Positions 24,501 through 34,421 are shown, numbered from the stretch's first letter. The stretch: 64,000 bases of DNA from Hydrogenophaga intermedia (GCF_023715105.1 NZ_JAMBNO010000003.1:1-64000); one strand, 5' to 3'. Notes: generated by a model from the sequence alone, not told the origin. A program made the numbers and translations.

Positions 24501-25742
24501 CTACTTGTTCGCCTTGGCGAAATCAGCTGAATTGGCTTTCACCAGCGTACCCACCAGTCCCGTGTAGTCAGCGAACCAGTCGGTCTGTGGCACCCACTTG
24601 GCGCCATCCCACATGTCGATGCGCGTCTTGCCGCCGCCGCCGTGGTCTTTCGGGGTCACGGTAATCGGCGCCATGAAGCCCTTCGCGTCGTAGTTCTTGA
24701 TCTGGTACATGCCTTGCCGGATCTTCTGCGGCGTCAGCGGCCAGCCCTGCGATTTGATGGCGAGCCGCACTCCTTCGAACACCGACGAATACACGGCCAG
24801 TCCGGTGTTGTAGTACGAGTCAGCCACCAGCTTGCGGTCGCCGTTGCCCTTGCCCTTGTCGTACAGCTCGCGGAGGATGTCGCGCACCAGGGGGTGGTCC
24901 GCCCCGCCGCTGACCACGGCAGAGCGCTTCAGTCCCTTGGCTGCAGCCGCTCCGAAGTTGTTGATGTCGACTTCATTGATCCAGTTGACGGTGACGAGCT
25001 TTTCCAGGGGGATGCCATTGCGCTGCATCTCGCGGAACGTGATCGGATTCAACGGCGAGAAGGACCATAGAACCACCCAATCCGGCTGGAAGCGGCGGAT
25101 CTGCGCGAATGCGGCGCTCTGGTCGTTGCCCGGTACCGGGAAGGGAAAGGTCTGCAGGTCGAAGCGTTCGATGCGCTTGAGGGCTTCGAGGACGGGCATC
25201 GGCTCGCGGCCGAACGGCGTGTCGAGGTACAGGTAGGCAACCTTCTTGCCATCAAGCTTCCCGCCCGCCTGCCTCTTGAAGTAGCTGATGATGTTGGCTG
25301 CCTGACCCCAGTAGGTGGGCGCGAGGGGAAAGACATTCTTGAACACCTCGCCATCGACCGCGTCCCCGCGGCCTGTCAGCGGCTGCACCATGATGTTTCC
25401 GTCCTGCACGATGCGCGGGAGGACGGCCCGGGAAACCGGCGTCGAGAAGAAGTCGAACACCATCACGCCTTCCCGCTTGAGGCGTTCGTAGCAATCGATG
25501 CCGCGCTGCGGTTCGTTGCCGTGGTCCTGTACGATGACCTCGATGGGGTGACCTTCGATGCCGCCGCGCTGGTTCAGAAGTTCGGCATAGTCCTTGACGG
25601 CCTGAGCCACCTGCGGCACTGCGGCGACGTAGATCTTCGTCAGGTCATAGCACAAGCCGAACTTCACCGGATCGGCTGCATGGGCGCCGAAAGAGGCGAG
25701 GGCCGCAGCAAAGGGAAGAACTCGAGTCAGAAGGGCACGCAT
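24501..25742 (-). CDS. ABC transporter periplasmic substrate-binding protein (second copy)
   Basis: 413 residues from the ATG at 25742 (GGAGACTCCCA before it). The signal peptide is LLTRVLPFAAALASFGAHA, with cleavage expected after AHA. The mature part is a type-I binding protein of the LivJ/K group (FGLCYDLTK; GGIEGHPIEVIVQDHGNEPQ). It is about 60% identical by eye to the next upstream gene, so the pair arose by tandem duplication. The two may bind different ligands of the catabolic pathway. Confidence 0.9.
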   Translation of the reverse strand: MRALLTRVLPFAAALASFGAHAADPVKFGLCYDLTKIYVAAVPQVAQAVKDYAELLNQRGGIEGHPIEVIVQDHGNEPQRGIDCYERLKREGVMVFDFFSTPVSRAVLPRIVQDGNIMVQPLTGRGDAVDGEVFKNVFPLAPTYWGQAANIISYFKRQAGGKLDGKKVAYLYLDTPFGREPMPVLEALKRIERFDLQTFPFPVPGNDQSAAFAQIRRFQPDWVVLWSFSPLNPITFREMQRNGIPLEKLVTVNWINEVDINNFGAAAAKGLKRSAVVSGGADHPLVRDILRELYDKGKGNGDRKLVADSYYNTGLAVYSSVFEGVRLAIKSQGWPLTPQKIRQGMYQIKNYDAKGFMAPITVTPKDHGGGGKTRIDMWDGAKWVPQTDWFADYTGLVGTLVKANSADFAKANK

Positions 25743-25806
25743 TGGGAGTCTCCATAAATTAAACGCTGCCGACCTTCGAGATCGGTGCAACCGCGCTTTC
25801 GACGCG

Positions 25807-27051
25807 CTACTTGCCGGCGGACTTGGCGAATTCCGACGAGTGCTGCTTGACGATGCTCCAGACGAGATCCGTATAGTCGGCGGACCAGTCGCTCTGGGCC
25901 ACCCACTTGGTGCCGTCCCACATCTCGATGCGGGTCTTGCCGCCGCCGCCGTGGTCCTTCGCCGTGACGGTCAGGGGCGGCATCAGGCCGTTCGCGTCGA
26001 AGTTTTTCAGGCGCTCAAGGCCTTTGCGCATCTTCTCCGCCGTCAGCGGCGCCTTGTCGGTCTTCAGGGCCAGGCGTGCGGCTTCGAACACGGACGCGTA
26101 GATTGCCAGGCCGGTGGTGTAGTAGATGTCAGAGACCAATTTGCGGTCGCCGCTTCCCTTGCCCTTGTCATACAGCTCTTTCAGGATGTCCTGCACAATG
26201 GGATGGCTGACACCGCTTTGCACGGTTGTCACCCGGCGAATGCCCTTGGCGGCGTCGTGGCCGATGTTGTTCAGGTCCACGTCGTTGAACCAGTTGACGG
26301 TGATCATCCGGTCCAGCGGGATCCCGTTGCGCTTGGCTTCCTTCGCCGCCACGGCGTGCATCCCCGAAAACGCCCAGTGCACGATCAGATCGGGTTGGAA
26401 GCGGCGCATCTGGGACCAGGCCGACGACTGGTCGTTGCCCGGCAGCGGGTAGGGGAACAGCTCGAGCTCGAAGCCTTCGCGCTTCTGCAGTTCCTTCATC
26501 ACGGGGATCGGCTCCTGGCCGAACGGATAATCGATGTAGAGGAACGCGATCTTCTTGCCCTTGAGGTTCCCGCCGGACTGCTTCTTGAAGTGCGACACGA
26601 TGTTTGCGGCCTGGCCCCAGTAGGTCGGCCCGAGCGGGAAGACCCACTTGAACACTTCGCCGTCGATGGCGTCGCCGCGGCCGACGAGCGCCTGCAGCAT
26701 CACGTTGCCGTCTTTCATGGCGCGAGGCAGCACGGCACGCGACACGGGTGTGGACAAGAGGTCCACCGTCACTGCCTGGCCCTTGACACGCTCATAGCAT
26801 TCGATTCCGCGCTGCGGCTCGTTGCCGTGGTCCTGCACGATGAGCTCGATGGGGTGGCCCTCGATGCCGCCGCGCATGTTCAGGAGTGCGGCATAGTCTT
26901 TCGCCGCCTGCGCGACCTGCGGCGTGATGAAGGTATAGGCCTTCGTCAGGTCGTAGCAAAGCCCGAAGCGGATCGGGTCGGCCGCGTGTGCCGCTGGCAG
27001 CGCCAGTGCCAACGCAGCGGCGCCCAGCAGGGTTCTCAGCTTACGGAACAT
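25807..27051 (-). CDS. ABC transporter periplasmic substrate-binding protein (first copy)
   Basis: 414 residues with signal peptide LLGAAALALALPAAHA. The fold and motifs match the neighbouring copy (FGLCYDLTKAYTF; GRGDAIDGEVFKWVFPLGPT; KDHGGGGKTRIEMWDG). It captures the substrate in the periplasm and delivers it to the LivH/LivM permease encoded just upstream. It lies 42 bases after livM. Confidence 0.9.
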   Translation of the reverse strand: MFRKLRTLLGAAALALALPAAHAADPIRFGLCYDLTKAYTFITPQVAQAAKDYAALLNMRGGIEGHPIELIVQDHGNEPQRGIECYERVKGQAVTVDLLSTPVSRAVLPRAMKDGNVMLQALVGRGDAIDGEVFKWVFPLGPTYWGQAANIVSHFKKQSGGNLKGKKIAFLYIDYPFGQEPIPVMKELQKREGFELELFPYPLPGNDQSSAWSQMRRFQPDLIVHWAFSGMHAVAAKEAKRNGIPLDRMITVNWFNDVDLNNIGHDAAKGIRRVTTVQSGVSHPIVQDILKELYDKGKGSGDRKLVSDIYYTTGLAIYASVFEAARLALKTDKAPLTAEKMRKGLERLKNFDANGLMPPLTVTAKDHGGGGKTRIEMWDGTKWVAQSDWSADYTDLVWSIVKQHSSEFAKSAGK

Positions 27052-27093
27052 GGAAGTCTCCTTTGAATGTGTGGAGGGGAGAGAGTGGGCAGG

Positions 27094-28167
27094 CTACTTC
27101 CTGGCGTAGCCGAACGGCCAGAACATGAAGTAATTGCGCGCGTTGCTGTAGATCTTGGCCAGCCCCAGCGGCTCGAACAGCAGGAAGCCGATGATCAAGA
27201 CGCCGTACAGCAGCGCGGGGATGTGCGCCAGCAGCTCGACGCCGATCCTCAACTCGGCCGCCTGTGCGGCAGCGAAGATCAGGTTGGCCATGATGCCCGG
27301 CAGCAGCAGGATGAACGCCACACCGAAGTAGCAGCCGATGATGCTCCCCAGACCGCCGACGATCACCATGGCGAGCACCTGGATGGAGACGTTCACCGCG
27401 AATTGCTCCGGTGTGACCGCCCTGTAGAAGCAGAAGACGAGGATCGCTCCGCTGACGCCGCCGATGAACGAGGACATCGCGAATGCGACCAGCTTGTAAT
27501 AAAAGCTGTTGACCCCGATGACGGCAGCGGCGAAGTCCTTCTCGCGCACGGCGACCAGCGCCCGACCCAGTCCCGTTCGGCGAAGATTGAGCATGAAAAT
27601 GGTCACGAGGACGCACCACACCAGCGCAACGTAATACAGCGTAGCGTCGGAGTCGACCGGGTTTCCGAGCAGCCGCATCTGCGGCGCCTGGATCGTTGCC
27701 TGCGTGCCGCCGCTGACAGCGGGCACCTTGTTGATCACCCAGTCCATCACGAACTGCAAGGCCAGCGTGCTGAGCGCCAGATAGAGGCCGCGGACCCGCA
27801 GCGCGGTGATGGCGAACGCGCAGCCAATGGCAGTGGACATCAGGCCGGCGAGCACGAGCGCGATCTCGAAGGGAATTCCGTTGAGCGTGGCGTGCACCGC
27901 CGTATAGGCCCCGATCCCCATGATGGCGGCGTATCCGAAGTGGAACTGGCCGGCCCAGCCCAGGATGAGGTTCAGGCCCAGGGCAGCTGCCGTCCATATG
28001 AGCCAGGGCAAGACATAGCTCTTCATGTAGAGCGGGCCGACCACGGCAGGTACGGCGAGCGCGATCGCGAGCAATACCGCGATCTGCCAACGCTCGAATG
28101 GAATCGGGAAGAGGGCGCGATCGCCGCGGTACGTCGTGTGGTGAATGCCGGCTTGGCGGTAGAACAT
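27094..28167 (-). CDS. livM: ABC transporter permease (LivM-like)
   Basis: 357 residues with about nine or ten hydrophobic segments and the LivM hallmark GLNLILGWAGQFHFGYAAIMGIGAY near residues 65-90. The cytoplasmic EAA-like loop reads RALVAVREKDFAAAVIGVN. It forms the membrane channel with LivH, encoded four bases upstream. The C-terminus is short and basic. Confidence 0.92.
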   Translation of the reverse strand: MFYRQAGIHHTTYRGDRALFPIPFERWQIAVLLAIALAVPAVVGPLYMKSYVLPWLIWTAAALGLNLILGWAGQFHFGYAAIMGIGAYTAVHATLNGIPFEIALVLAGLMSTAIGCAFAITALRVRGLYLALSTLALQFVMDWVINKVPAVSGGTQATIQAPQMRLLGNPVDSDATLYYVALVWCVLVTIFMLNLRRTGLGRALVAVREKDFAAAVIGVNSFYYKLVAFAMSSFIGGVSGAILVFCFYRAVTPEQFAVNVSIQVLAMVIVGGLGSIIGCYFGVAFILLLPGIMANLIFAAAQAAELRIGVELLAHIPALLYGVLIIGFLLFEPLGLAKIYSNARNYFMFWPFGYARK

Positions 28168-28171
28168 GGCG

Positions 28172-29065
28172 TCAGATCCTCTGGATGTCTTCTCGACCGA
28201 ACAGCCCGTGCGGGCGGATGAGGATGGTCAGCACCAAGGTGGCCGCGACAACCAGTTCACGACTGCCTCCCCCCACAAGACGATCGAGATAACCGGAGGC
28301 GAGGCCCTGGAAGGCTCCGAGCAGCACGCCCGCAAGCACCGCCCCGCCGATGCTGTCAAGACCGCCGAGCACCGCCACTGCAATCCCCATCAGCAGCAGC
28401 GAAGAAAGCGACTGATCCACGCCCTGGATGGACCCCCACAGCGCACCGGCCAACGTGGCGACCACCGCCGACATGGCCCAGGAAATGGCGACACCACGCT
28501 CGACAGAAATTCCGACGGACCAGGAGGCCGTGTAGTCGTCGGAGATCGCACGCAGCACGATGCCCATTCGCGTCCTGAAGAACAACACGAAAAGTCCGAA
28601 CAGCAGGAGCGCGACGACGGCGCCGGCCACATAGCTGCGGTTGATGAGGACCCTGCCCACGAACAGCGGATCCGAAGAGATGGGCAGAGGGAGAACGCGG
28701 TTCGTGCCGCCCCAGGCGGTGAGTGCGCCGGCGCGAAGAAAGATGTCCAGCGCCAGCGTCATCATCAGGATCATCACCAGTGGCCGGCCCGCGAGGCGGC
28801 GCAGGGCGACGCGCTCGATCCCCATCCCGATGCCGAACATGATCACCATGGCGACCGGTAGCGCAACCCACACGGGCATCTTCGTCGCTTCAAACACGGC
28901 CAGGACCACATAGGCGCCGAGCATCGCCAACGCGCCCTGTGCCAGGTTCGGCACCGAAGACGACTTGTAGATCAGCACGATGCCGAGTGCCACCAAGGAA
29001 TACATCAGTCCCGCCAGCGCACCGTTGATGGCCAATTCCAGGAAGAGAGCCCAATCCATGGTCAA
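28172..29065 (-). CDS. livH: ABC transporter permease (LivH-like)
   Basis: 297 residues with eight or more membrane segments. LivH features: INGALAGLMYSLVALGIVLI at the N-terminus and PNLAQGALAMLGAYV, then the loop RTRMGIVLRAISDDYTAS. Its start overlaps the stop of the acyl-CoA synthetase gene by four bases, so the transporter and the activating enzyme are translated together. Confidence 0.92.
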   Translation of the reverse strand: MTMDWALFLELAINGALAGLMYSLVALGIVLIYKSSSVPNLAQGALAMLGAYVVLAVFEATKMPVWVALPVAMVIMFGIGMGIERVALRRLAGRPLVMILMMTLALDIFLRAGALTAWGGTNRVLPLPISSDPLFVGRVLINRSYVAGAVVALLLFGLFVLFFRTRMGIVLRAISDDYTASWSVGISVERGVAISWAMSAVVATLAGALWGSIQGVDQSLSSLLLMGIAVAVLGGLDSIGGAVLAGVLLGAFQGLASGYLDRLVGGGSRELVVAATLVLTILIRPHGLFGREDIQRI

Positions 29066-31005
29066 AGACTCCTGATGGCCAAAGTACGCTCGATCGTGCC
29101 GGTGTCGCCCGTGTCGTACGTGATCTGCGCTTTCATCACGACAGTCTCCGCACTGCCGTACAGCGCATCGATGACGACGGAGTACCTGTCCTCGACGACG
29201 TTGCGCCGAAGCTTGCGCGTACGGGTGATTTCACCATCATCAGGATCAAATTCCTTGTGCAGGTTGACGAAACGCCGCAGGCGCAGAGCCTCCGGCAGGG
29301 CTTCGTTGACGCGCCGCACTGCGGCCAGGACCAGTTCATAGACCTCCGGCTTCTGCGACAGGTCTGCGTAGCTGATGTAAGGAATGCCTCGCACTTCCGC
29401 CCAGTGGCCCACCGCTTCCCCGTCGATGCATACCATGGCGCAGAGGTAATCTCGGCCGGCGCCGAGCACGGCCACGTCCTTCACATAAGGGCTGAACTTG
29501 AGGCGGTTCTCGATGTAGTTCGGGATGAAACGCTCGCCCTTGGCGGTGTGCACGACCTCGGCCACGCGGCCGAGCACGACCAGATGGCCGTCAGGCTCGA
29601 TATACCCCGCGTCGCCGCTGTGCAGCCAGCCGTCGACGAGGGTGCTGCGAGTCGCTTCCTCGTTCTGGAAGTAGCCGCTGAAGACGCTTTCGGAGCGCAG
29701 CAGGATCTCGCCGTTGTCGGCGATCTTCGCCTCGACGCCCGGCAGCGGCCGGCCCACGGTGTGCAGGCGGACTTCGTTGGCGGCCTGTACCGCGTTGAAG
29801 GCGCTGCTCTCGGTCTGCCCGTAAAGCTGGCGCAGGTTGATGCCCAGGGCACGGTAGAACAGAAATGTGTCTTCGCCCATCGCTTCGCCGCCGGTCAGCG
29901 CCACCCGCATGCGGCTGAGGCCCAGCTGGTCCTTGAGAGGGCCGAACACGAGCATGTCGCCAAGCCTGCATTGAAGCCGCTGCATCGTCGAGGGCTCCTT
30001 GCGCTCCAGCTTCAACCGTTCGACCGTGACCCCGACGTTGATGAAGTGGTCGAAGATCCGCTTCTTCAGGGGGGTCGAATCTTCCATGCGGACGCGGATC
30101 GTCGTCAGCATGTTGTCCCAGCTGCGCGGCGCCGCCAGGTAGAGCGTCGGGGCGATTTCGCGCAGGTTGCGCAGCACCGTCTCCGACCGCTCGGGGATGT
30201 TGATGGTGAAGCGCAGCGCGATGCCGGCGGCCATGGTGACCGCGAAGTCGCCAATCCAGGCCATGGGCAGGTAGGCCAGGATGTGCTCCTCCCAGCCGAA
30301 CACCTGACCCTGGAAAGCGTTGCGCACGCCGGCCAGCACGTTGCGCTGCTGCAGCACCACGCCCTTGGGCTTGCCCGTCGTGCCCGATGAGTGCACGAAC
30401 ACCGCGGGACCCTCCGGGATCGCGCGGCTGATCAGCGCATCGCGCAGCGCAGGGTCGGCGCCAAGCCGTGCGGCGCCGGCCTTGCGCAGTTCCTCCCAGG
30501 ATTCCAGACCCTCCACCTTGTAGTGGTTCAGACCGCGCGGGTCGTCATAGACGATGTGCCGTAGCGTGGGCGCGTTTTCGCGCAGCTCGAGCAACTTGTC
30601 CACCTGCTCCTGGTCTTCGGCCAGTGCGAAGCGCGCCATTGCCTCACTCGCAAAATGCAGCACCTCATCGGGCGTGGCGTCGGGGTAGACAGGCATCGCG
30701 TAGCCCCCAAGGGCGCCTGCAGCCAGCATCCCCATATACAGGCGGACGCGGTTATCGCCGAGCACCAGCATCGAATCCCCGGCCGCAAAGCCGAGCTGTT
30801 CGAGAGCTGCGGCAATGGCCAGCACCTCGTCAAGTACCTCCCCCCAGGTGAATTCCTGCCAGATGCCGAGCGCCTTCTCGCGCATGGCAATCTGCCTGCC
30901 GTGGCTGCGGGCATTCAGTGCCAGCAGACGCGTGAGGGTGGTGTCGGGGCTCAGGTCCCACTGCCGCGCGCTGGCAGCCGCAATGGCGAGGTCCTCACGC
31001 TGCAT
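29062..31005 (-). CDS. Acyl-CoA synthetase (AMP-forming, FadD-like)
   Basis: 647 residues from the ATG at 31005, which overlaps the end of livG by 11 bases; the longer frame starting at 31080 lies inside livG. AMP-binding motif VHSSGTTGKPKGV (about 210-222), A5 motif YGQTESSA, A7 SGDAGYIEPDGHL, and a long-chain-type C-terminus. It adenylates a carboxylic acid and transfers it to CoA. Being sandwiched between transporter genes suggests it traps the imported acid as its CoA ester. Confidence 0.92.
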   Translation of the reverse strand: MQREDLAIAAASARQWDLSPDTTLTRLLALNARSHGRQIAMREKALGIWQEFTWGEVLDEVLAIAAALEQLGFAAGDSMLVLGDNRVRLYMGMLAAGALGGYAMPVYPDATPDEVLHFASEAMARFALAEDQEQVDKLLELRENAPTLRHIVYDDPRGLNHYKVEGLESWEELRKAGAARLGADPALRDALISRAIPEGPAVFVHSSGTTGKPKGVVLQQRNVLAGVRNAFQGQVFGWEEHILAYLPMAWIGDFAVTMAAGIALRFTINIPERSETVLRNLREIAPTLYLAAPRSWDNMLTTIRVRMEDSTPLKKRIFDHFINVGVTVERLKLERKEPSTMQRLQCRLGDMLVFGPLKDQLGLSRMRVALTGGEAMGEDTFLFYRALGINLRQLYGQTESSAFNAVQAANEVRLHTVGRPLPGVEAKIADNGEILLRSESVFSGYFQNEEATRSTLVDGWLHSGDAGYIEPDGHLVVLGRVAEVVHTAKGERFIPNYIENRLKFSPYVKDVAVLGAGRDYLCAMVCIDGEAVGHWAEVRGIPYISYADLSQKPEVYELVLAAVRRVNEALPEALRLRRFVNLHKEFDPDDGEITRTRKLRRNVVEDRYSVVIDALYGSAETVVMKAQITYDTGDTGTIERTLAIRSL

Positions 31006-31795
31006 GCTGGTGCGCCTTTCCGAGGTAGGCTTCGATGACCCGGGGATTGGCGACCACGTCGCGCGGCAGGCCCGTGCCAATCACTTCACCATAGTTCAAG
31101 GCCATGATCCGGTCGCAGATGCCGACCACCACATCCATGTGGTGCTCGATCAGGAGCACGGTAATGCCACGTTCGTCGCGGGCGTCGAGAACGAAGCGTG
31201 CCATGTACTCCTTCTCCTCCTGGTTCATGCCCGCCATCGGCTCGTCGAGGATCAGGAACAGCGGCTCGGCCACCAGCGCCCGGGCCAGCTCGACGCGCTT
31301 CTTCAATCCGATGGGCAGGGTCTCCACAGGCTCGTCTCGTACTCCCTGGAGCTGCAGGAATTCGATCGTCTCCTCGCAAAACCTCCGGTGAGAGATCTCC
31401 TGGGGCTGGCTCAGCCACCAGTACAGCGCGGTCTTGAGGACACCCGGCTTGAGATGGACGTGGCGGCCGAGCAGGATATTGTCGAGCACCGACATGCCAT
31501 TGAACAGCGCCAGGTTCTGGAATGTGCGGGCCACCTGTTGCCGGGCCACGTTGTGCGGCCTCATGCCCGTGATATCCCTGCCGTTGAGGAGAATGCTGCC
31601 CTTCTGTGGCGGATAGAACCCGGTCACGGCATTGACCAATGTCGTCTTGCCGCTGCCATTGGGGCCAACCAGACCGAAAATTTCGCCCCGCTCCACCCGA
31701 AGGTCAACGCCGGTGACGGCAACGAGGCCGCCGAAGCGGCGTTCGAGGCCCCGGCACTCGAGCACGGCTGAACCTGGCTGCGGAAGGACGCTCAT
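30995..31795 (-). CDS. livG: Branched-chain-type ABC transporter ATP-binding protein (LivG-like)
   Basis: 266 residues; Walker A GPNGSGKT at 44-51 and Walker B LFLILDEPMAG. The signature block reads LPIGLKKRVELARAL, in place of the common LSxGQ, as seen in some LivG relatives. It is the first gene of the operon running to 23680 (livG, synthetase, livH, livM, two binding proteins, livF). The start is the ATG at 31795; the ribosome site is weak. Confidence 0.9.
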   Translation of the reverse strand: MSVLPQPGSAVLECRGLERRFGGLVAVTGVDLRVERGEIFGLVGPNGSGKTTLVNAVTGFYPPQKGSILLNGRDITGMRPHNVARQQVARTFQNLALFNGMSVLDNILLGRHVHLKPGVLKTALYWWLSQPQEISHRRFCEETIEFLQLQGVRDEPVETLPIGLKKRVELARALVAEPLFLILDEPMAGMNQEEKEYMARFVLDARDERGITVLLIEHHMDVVVGICDRIMALNYGEVIGTGLPRDVVANPRVIEAYLGKAHQHAA

Positions 31796-31825
31796 GGACC
31801 GACGCAGGCGGGAAACCTGGCCTGT

Positions 31826-31835
31826 CTAACGTTAG
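31826..31835. promoter_or_regulatory. CTAACGTTAG palindrome upstream of the uptake operon
   Basis: A 10-bp perfect palindrome 31 bases upstream of the livG start. Its half-site CTAAC/GTTAG is the same as in the repeats at the TetR promoter (40343-40420), so it is a candidate binding site for that TetR protein. Confidence 0.5.
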
Positions 31836-32030
31836 GTGAAGCGATCATTTTTGGCGGGGTCTTGTGAGCGTGTCCAGTGCGGCTCCGTGTGGCGCGCGCG
31901 GCGCGGCGCGTGGGGAGGATGAGGGTCATTCGAGTGCGCTGAATTCGAACAGATATTAGGTTGGCATGTCAAGGGTGCGATCCCTAGGAGGGACCCTAGG
32001 AACCCGCGACACCGAGCGTCCGGCGCAGCG

Positions 32031-33221
32031 TCAGCCGATCGCCCGGCTTTCCTTCATGGCGGCCACCTCTGCACCGGTGTACCCCGCCCATTGAAGAACT
32101 CCGTCGGTGTCCGCTCCCAGCAGTGGCGGCGCGTGGCGCAGGCTTGCTTTCGCGCCGTCGATCGCGACCGGCAGGTCGACGGTACGCAGATCGGGCAGGT
32201 GTGGCGCCGGCAGCGGCCGGATCATGCCCATCGCTGCCACCTGTTCGTCGGCGGCCACGGCATCCACCGAGTTGATCGTCGAGCAAGGCGCGCCCGCCGC
32301 CCGCAGCAGCGCCACGCACTCGGCGGCGGTCAGCGGGGAGATGCGTTGCGCAAGCAGGGCATGGAGGGCCGGCCGGTTAGCGACACGCTCTTCGTTGGTG
32401 GAGAAGCGCGGATCGTGCGGCAGTTCCGGAAGGCCGAGTGCGTTGCAAAGCGCGGCAAACAGCCGGTCGTTGCCGGCGGTGATGAGAACGGGCCCGTCGC
32501 TCGCGTCGAAAGCTTCGTACGGTGCGGTCATCGGCGTCACGTCCCCCATGCGCTGGCCGATGAATCCCGCGCCGAGGTAGTGGCTCAGGAAGAGCGACAT
32601 CCAGTTGACGCCGGTTTCCATCAGGCTTGTCGACACGCGCGCGCCCCGGCCAGTGTCCTTGCGCTGGTACAGGGCCGCGAGGATGCCGATGAACGCCCAC
32701 ATCCCCGTGCCCATGTCGATCACCGAAACCCCTGCACGGGCCGGCGGACGGTCGGGGTGGCCGGTCACGCTCATGATGCCGGTGAACGCCTGTATCAGCG
32801 GATCGTAGCCAGGTTCGCGCGCCAGCGGCCCTTTGTCCCCGAAGGCGCTCAATGCGCAATAGACGAGGCGGGGATTGGACGCCTGCAGGTCCTCACAGCC
32901 CAGGCCGCGAGCCTCCAGGCTGCCGGGCCGCACGGAATGCACCAGCACGTCCACCTTGTCGGCGAGGCGGCGCACCACCGCCAGGCCCTCCGGCGTAGCG
33001 ATGTCGATGCCAACGCTCCGCTTGTTGCGGTTGACCGCTAGAAAGGCGGTGCCGATGCCATGGCTGGACGGCGTTTGCCACTTGCGTGCATCATCGCCGC
33101 CCGCAGGACGTTCGACCTTGATCACATCGGCGCCGAAGTCGCCCAGCAGCTGGGAGCAGAATGGACCTGCAATGTTCTGCGTGAGATCGAGAACTGTGAT
33201 GCCTCTGAGGATGTCGATCAT
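32031..33221 (-). CDS. Class III CoA transferase (CaiB/BaiF family)
   Basis: 396 residues. N-terminal Rossmann block VLDLTQNIAGPFCSQLLGDFGADVIKVE, then the catalytic Asp in PGYDPLIQA (near residue 160). These enzymes move CoA between carboxylic acids through an Asp-anhydride. It is the last gene of the TetR-led operon, 42 bases after the acyl-CoA dehydrogenase. It belongs to the GYDxxxQ subtype shared with 51650-52852. The donor and acceptor are not evident. Confidence 0.92.
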   Translation of the reverse strand: MIDILRGITVLDLTQNIAGPFCSQLLGDFGADVIKVERPAGGDDARKWQTPSSHGIGTAFLAVNRNKRSVGIDIATPEGLAVVRRLADKVDVLVHSVRPGSLEARGLGCEDLQASNPRLVYCALSAFGDKGPLAREPGYDPLIQAFTGIMSVTGHPDRPPARAGVSVIDMGTGMWAFIGILAALYQRKDTGRGARVSTSLMETGVNWMSLFLSHYLGAGFIGQRMGDVTPMTAPYEAFDASDGPVLITAGNDRLFAALCNALGLPELPHDPRFSTNEERVANRPALHALLAQRISPLTAAECVALLRAAGAPCSTINSVDAVAADEQVAAMGMIRPLPAPHLPDLRTVDLPVAIDGAKASLRHAPPLLGADTDGVLQWAGYTGAEVAAMKESRAIG

Positions 33222-33263
33222 TGGACAGTGGCCTTGTCGGGATCGCAGTCAGGTCCGGGTCTC

Positions 33264-34421
33264 CTACAGCCCCATGCCGCGCGCGATGATGTCGCGCTGA
33301 ACTTCCATGGCGCCCCCGCCGATCTCGAACAGCTTGGCGTCCTGGAAGTGCATGGGAAGACCGGAGTCGACGGTGTAGCCGTAGCCGCCCAGCAAGTGCA
33401 GCCCGGCATGGGCGCAGTGCATGTAGCACTCGGCGCCGGCGATCTTGGCGAACGAGGCCTCGTTGTGGCAGGCGCCGGTCTTCTCGAGCACGCTCGCGCC
33501 GCGGTACACCAGCAGCCGCGCCGCGTCGGTGCGCAGCTGCATGTCGACGATCTTGTGCCGCACAGACTGCAGTTTGCCCAGCGGCTTCCCGAACTGCACG
33601 CGCTGCTTCACGTAGCCCACGACTTCATCAATGATGGCCTGCGAGGCCCCGACGCCGATTGCGCCGTGGTACAGCCGTTCGTTGTCCAGCCCGCCCAGCA
33701 CGCACTGCCAGCCCTTGTTCTCGGGCCCGATCAGTGCGTCGGGCGGCAGCACGAGGTCGCGGAAGTGGGCTGAAAACGTCGGCACCGGCCCCAGGCCCAT
33801 GGTTTCGATTCGTGTCAGTTCGATGGCCGGGTTGCTGCCTGGGTCGGGAACGAGGAACGTCGAGATGCCTTCCTGCTTGACGGCGTGCGGATCCGTCCGT
33901 GCAGCCAGGATCAGGAACCCGGCGGATTTCGCCTGTGAGCAATACAGCTTCTCGCCGTTGATGACCCAGTGTCCGTCGGCGCGCCTGACGGCGGAGGTGC
34001 GCAGCGAGGCTGCGTCCGATCCCGAACCCGGCTCCGTAAGGCCCAGCGCCATGAACACTTCGCCGGCCATCACCTTGGGCAGCACCCTGTCTTTCTGCGC
34101 CTGGGTGCCGAACCTGGCGACCATCGGCGCCAGGATCACCGCCGCCCGGCCCCAGGCGGTGGTGATCGCCGCCGAGGCGCCCGCGAACTGCTCCACGAAG
34201 GCCAGCATGCCCATGGGATCCGGCTTTTCCAGCCCGCTGTAGGGTTCGGGCAGCAGGAAGCCGTAGTAGCCCATCCTGCCCAGCTTCATGAACAGCTCCT
34301 GCGGCGGCTCCACCTTGTCGCGGACCCACTGGAGGACCTGCTGGCGCGGCATCTCCCTTTCGACGAAACGGCGTGTCGTCTCCGCGATCGTCCGTTGTTC
34401 TTCACTCAATTCAAAGTCCAT
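33264..34421 (-). CDS. Acyl-CoA dehydrogenase
   Basis: 385 residues with the full fold: N-terminal helices (FELSEEQRTIAETTRRF), FAD/substrate loop LTEPGSGSDAASL, C-terminal dimer-type FAD block RVQFGKPLGKLQSVRH and HLLGGYGYTVDSGLPMHFQD. It forms a trans-2-enoyl-CoA and passes electrons to ETF and the ETF-QO encoded in the same operon. It is flanked on both sides by CoA transferase genes. The substrate chain is not predictable from the sequence alone. Confidence 0.93.
   Translation of the reverse strand: MDFELSEEQRTIAETTRRFVEREMPRQQVLQWVRDKVEPPQELFMKLGRMGYYGFLLPEPYSGLEKPDPMGMLAFVEQFAGASAAITTAWGRAAVILAPMVARFGTQAQKDRVLPKVMAGEVFMALGLTEPGSGSDAASLRTSAVRRADGHWVINGEKLYCSQAKSAGFLILAARTDPHAVKQEGISTFLVPDPGSNPAIELTRIETMGLGPVPTFSAHFRDLVLPPDALIGPENKGWQCVLGGLDNERLYHGAIGVGASQAIIDEVVGYVKQRVQFGKPLGKLQSVRHKIVDMQLRTDAARLLVYRGASVLEKTGACHNEASFAKIAGAECYMHCAHAGLHLLGGYGYTVDSGLPMHFQDAKLFEIGGGAMEVQRDIIARGMGL

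Noticed and set aside
23617-24567. 316-residue plus-strand frame over livF
   Set aside because: It lies antisense to a gene with intact Walker and signature motifs and has no credible start.
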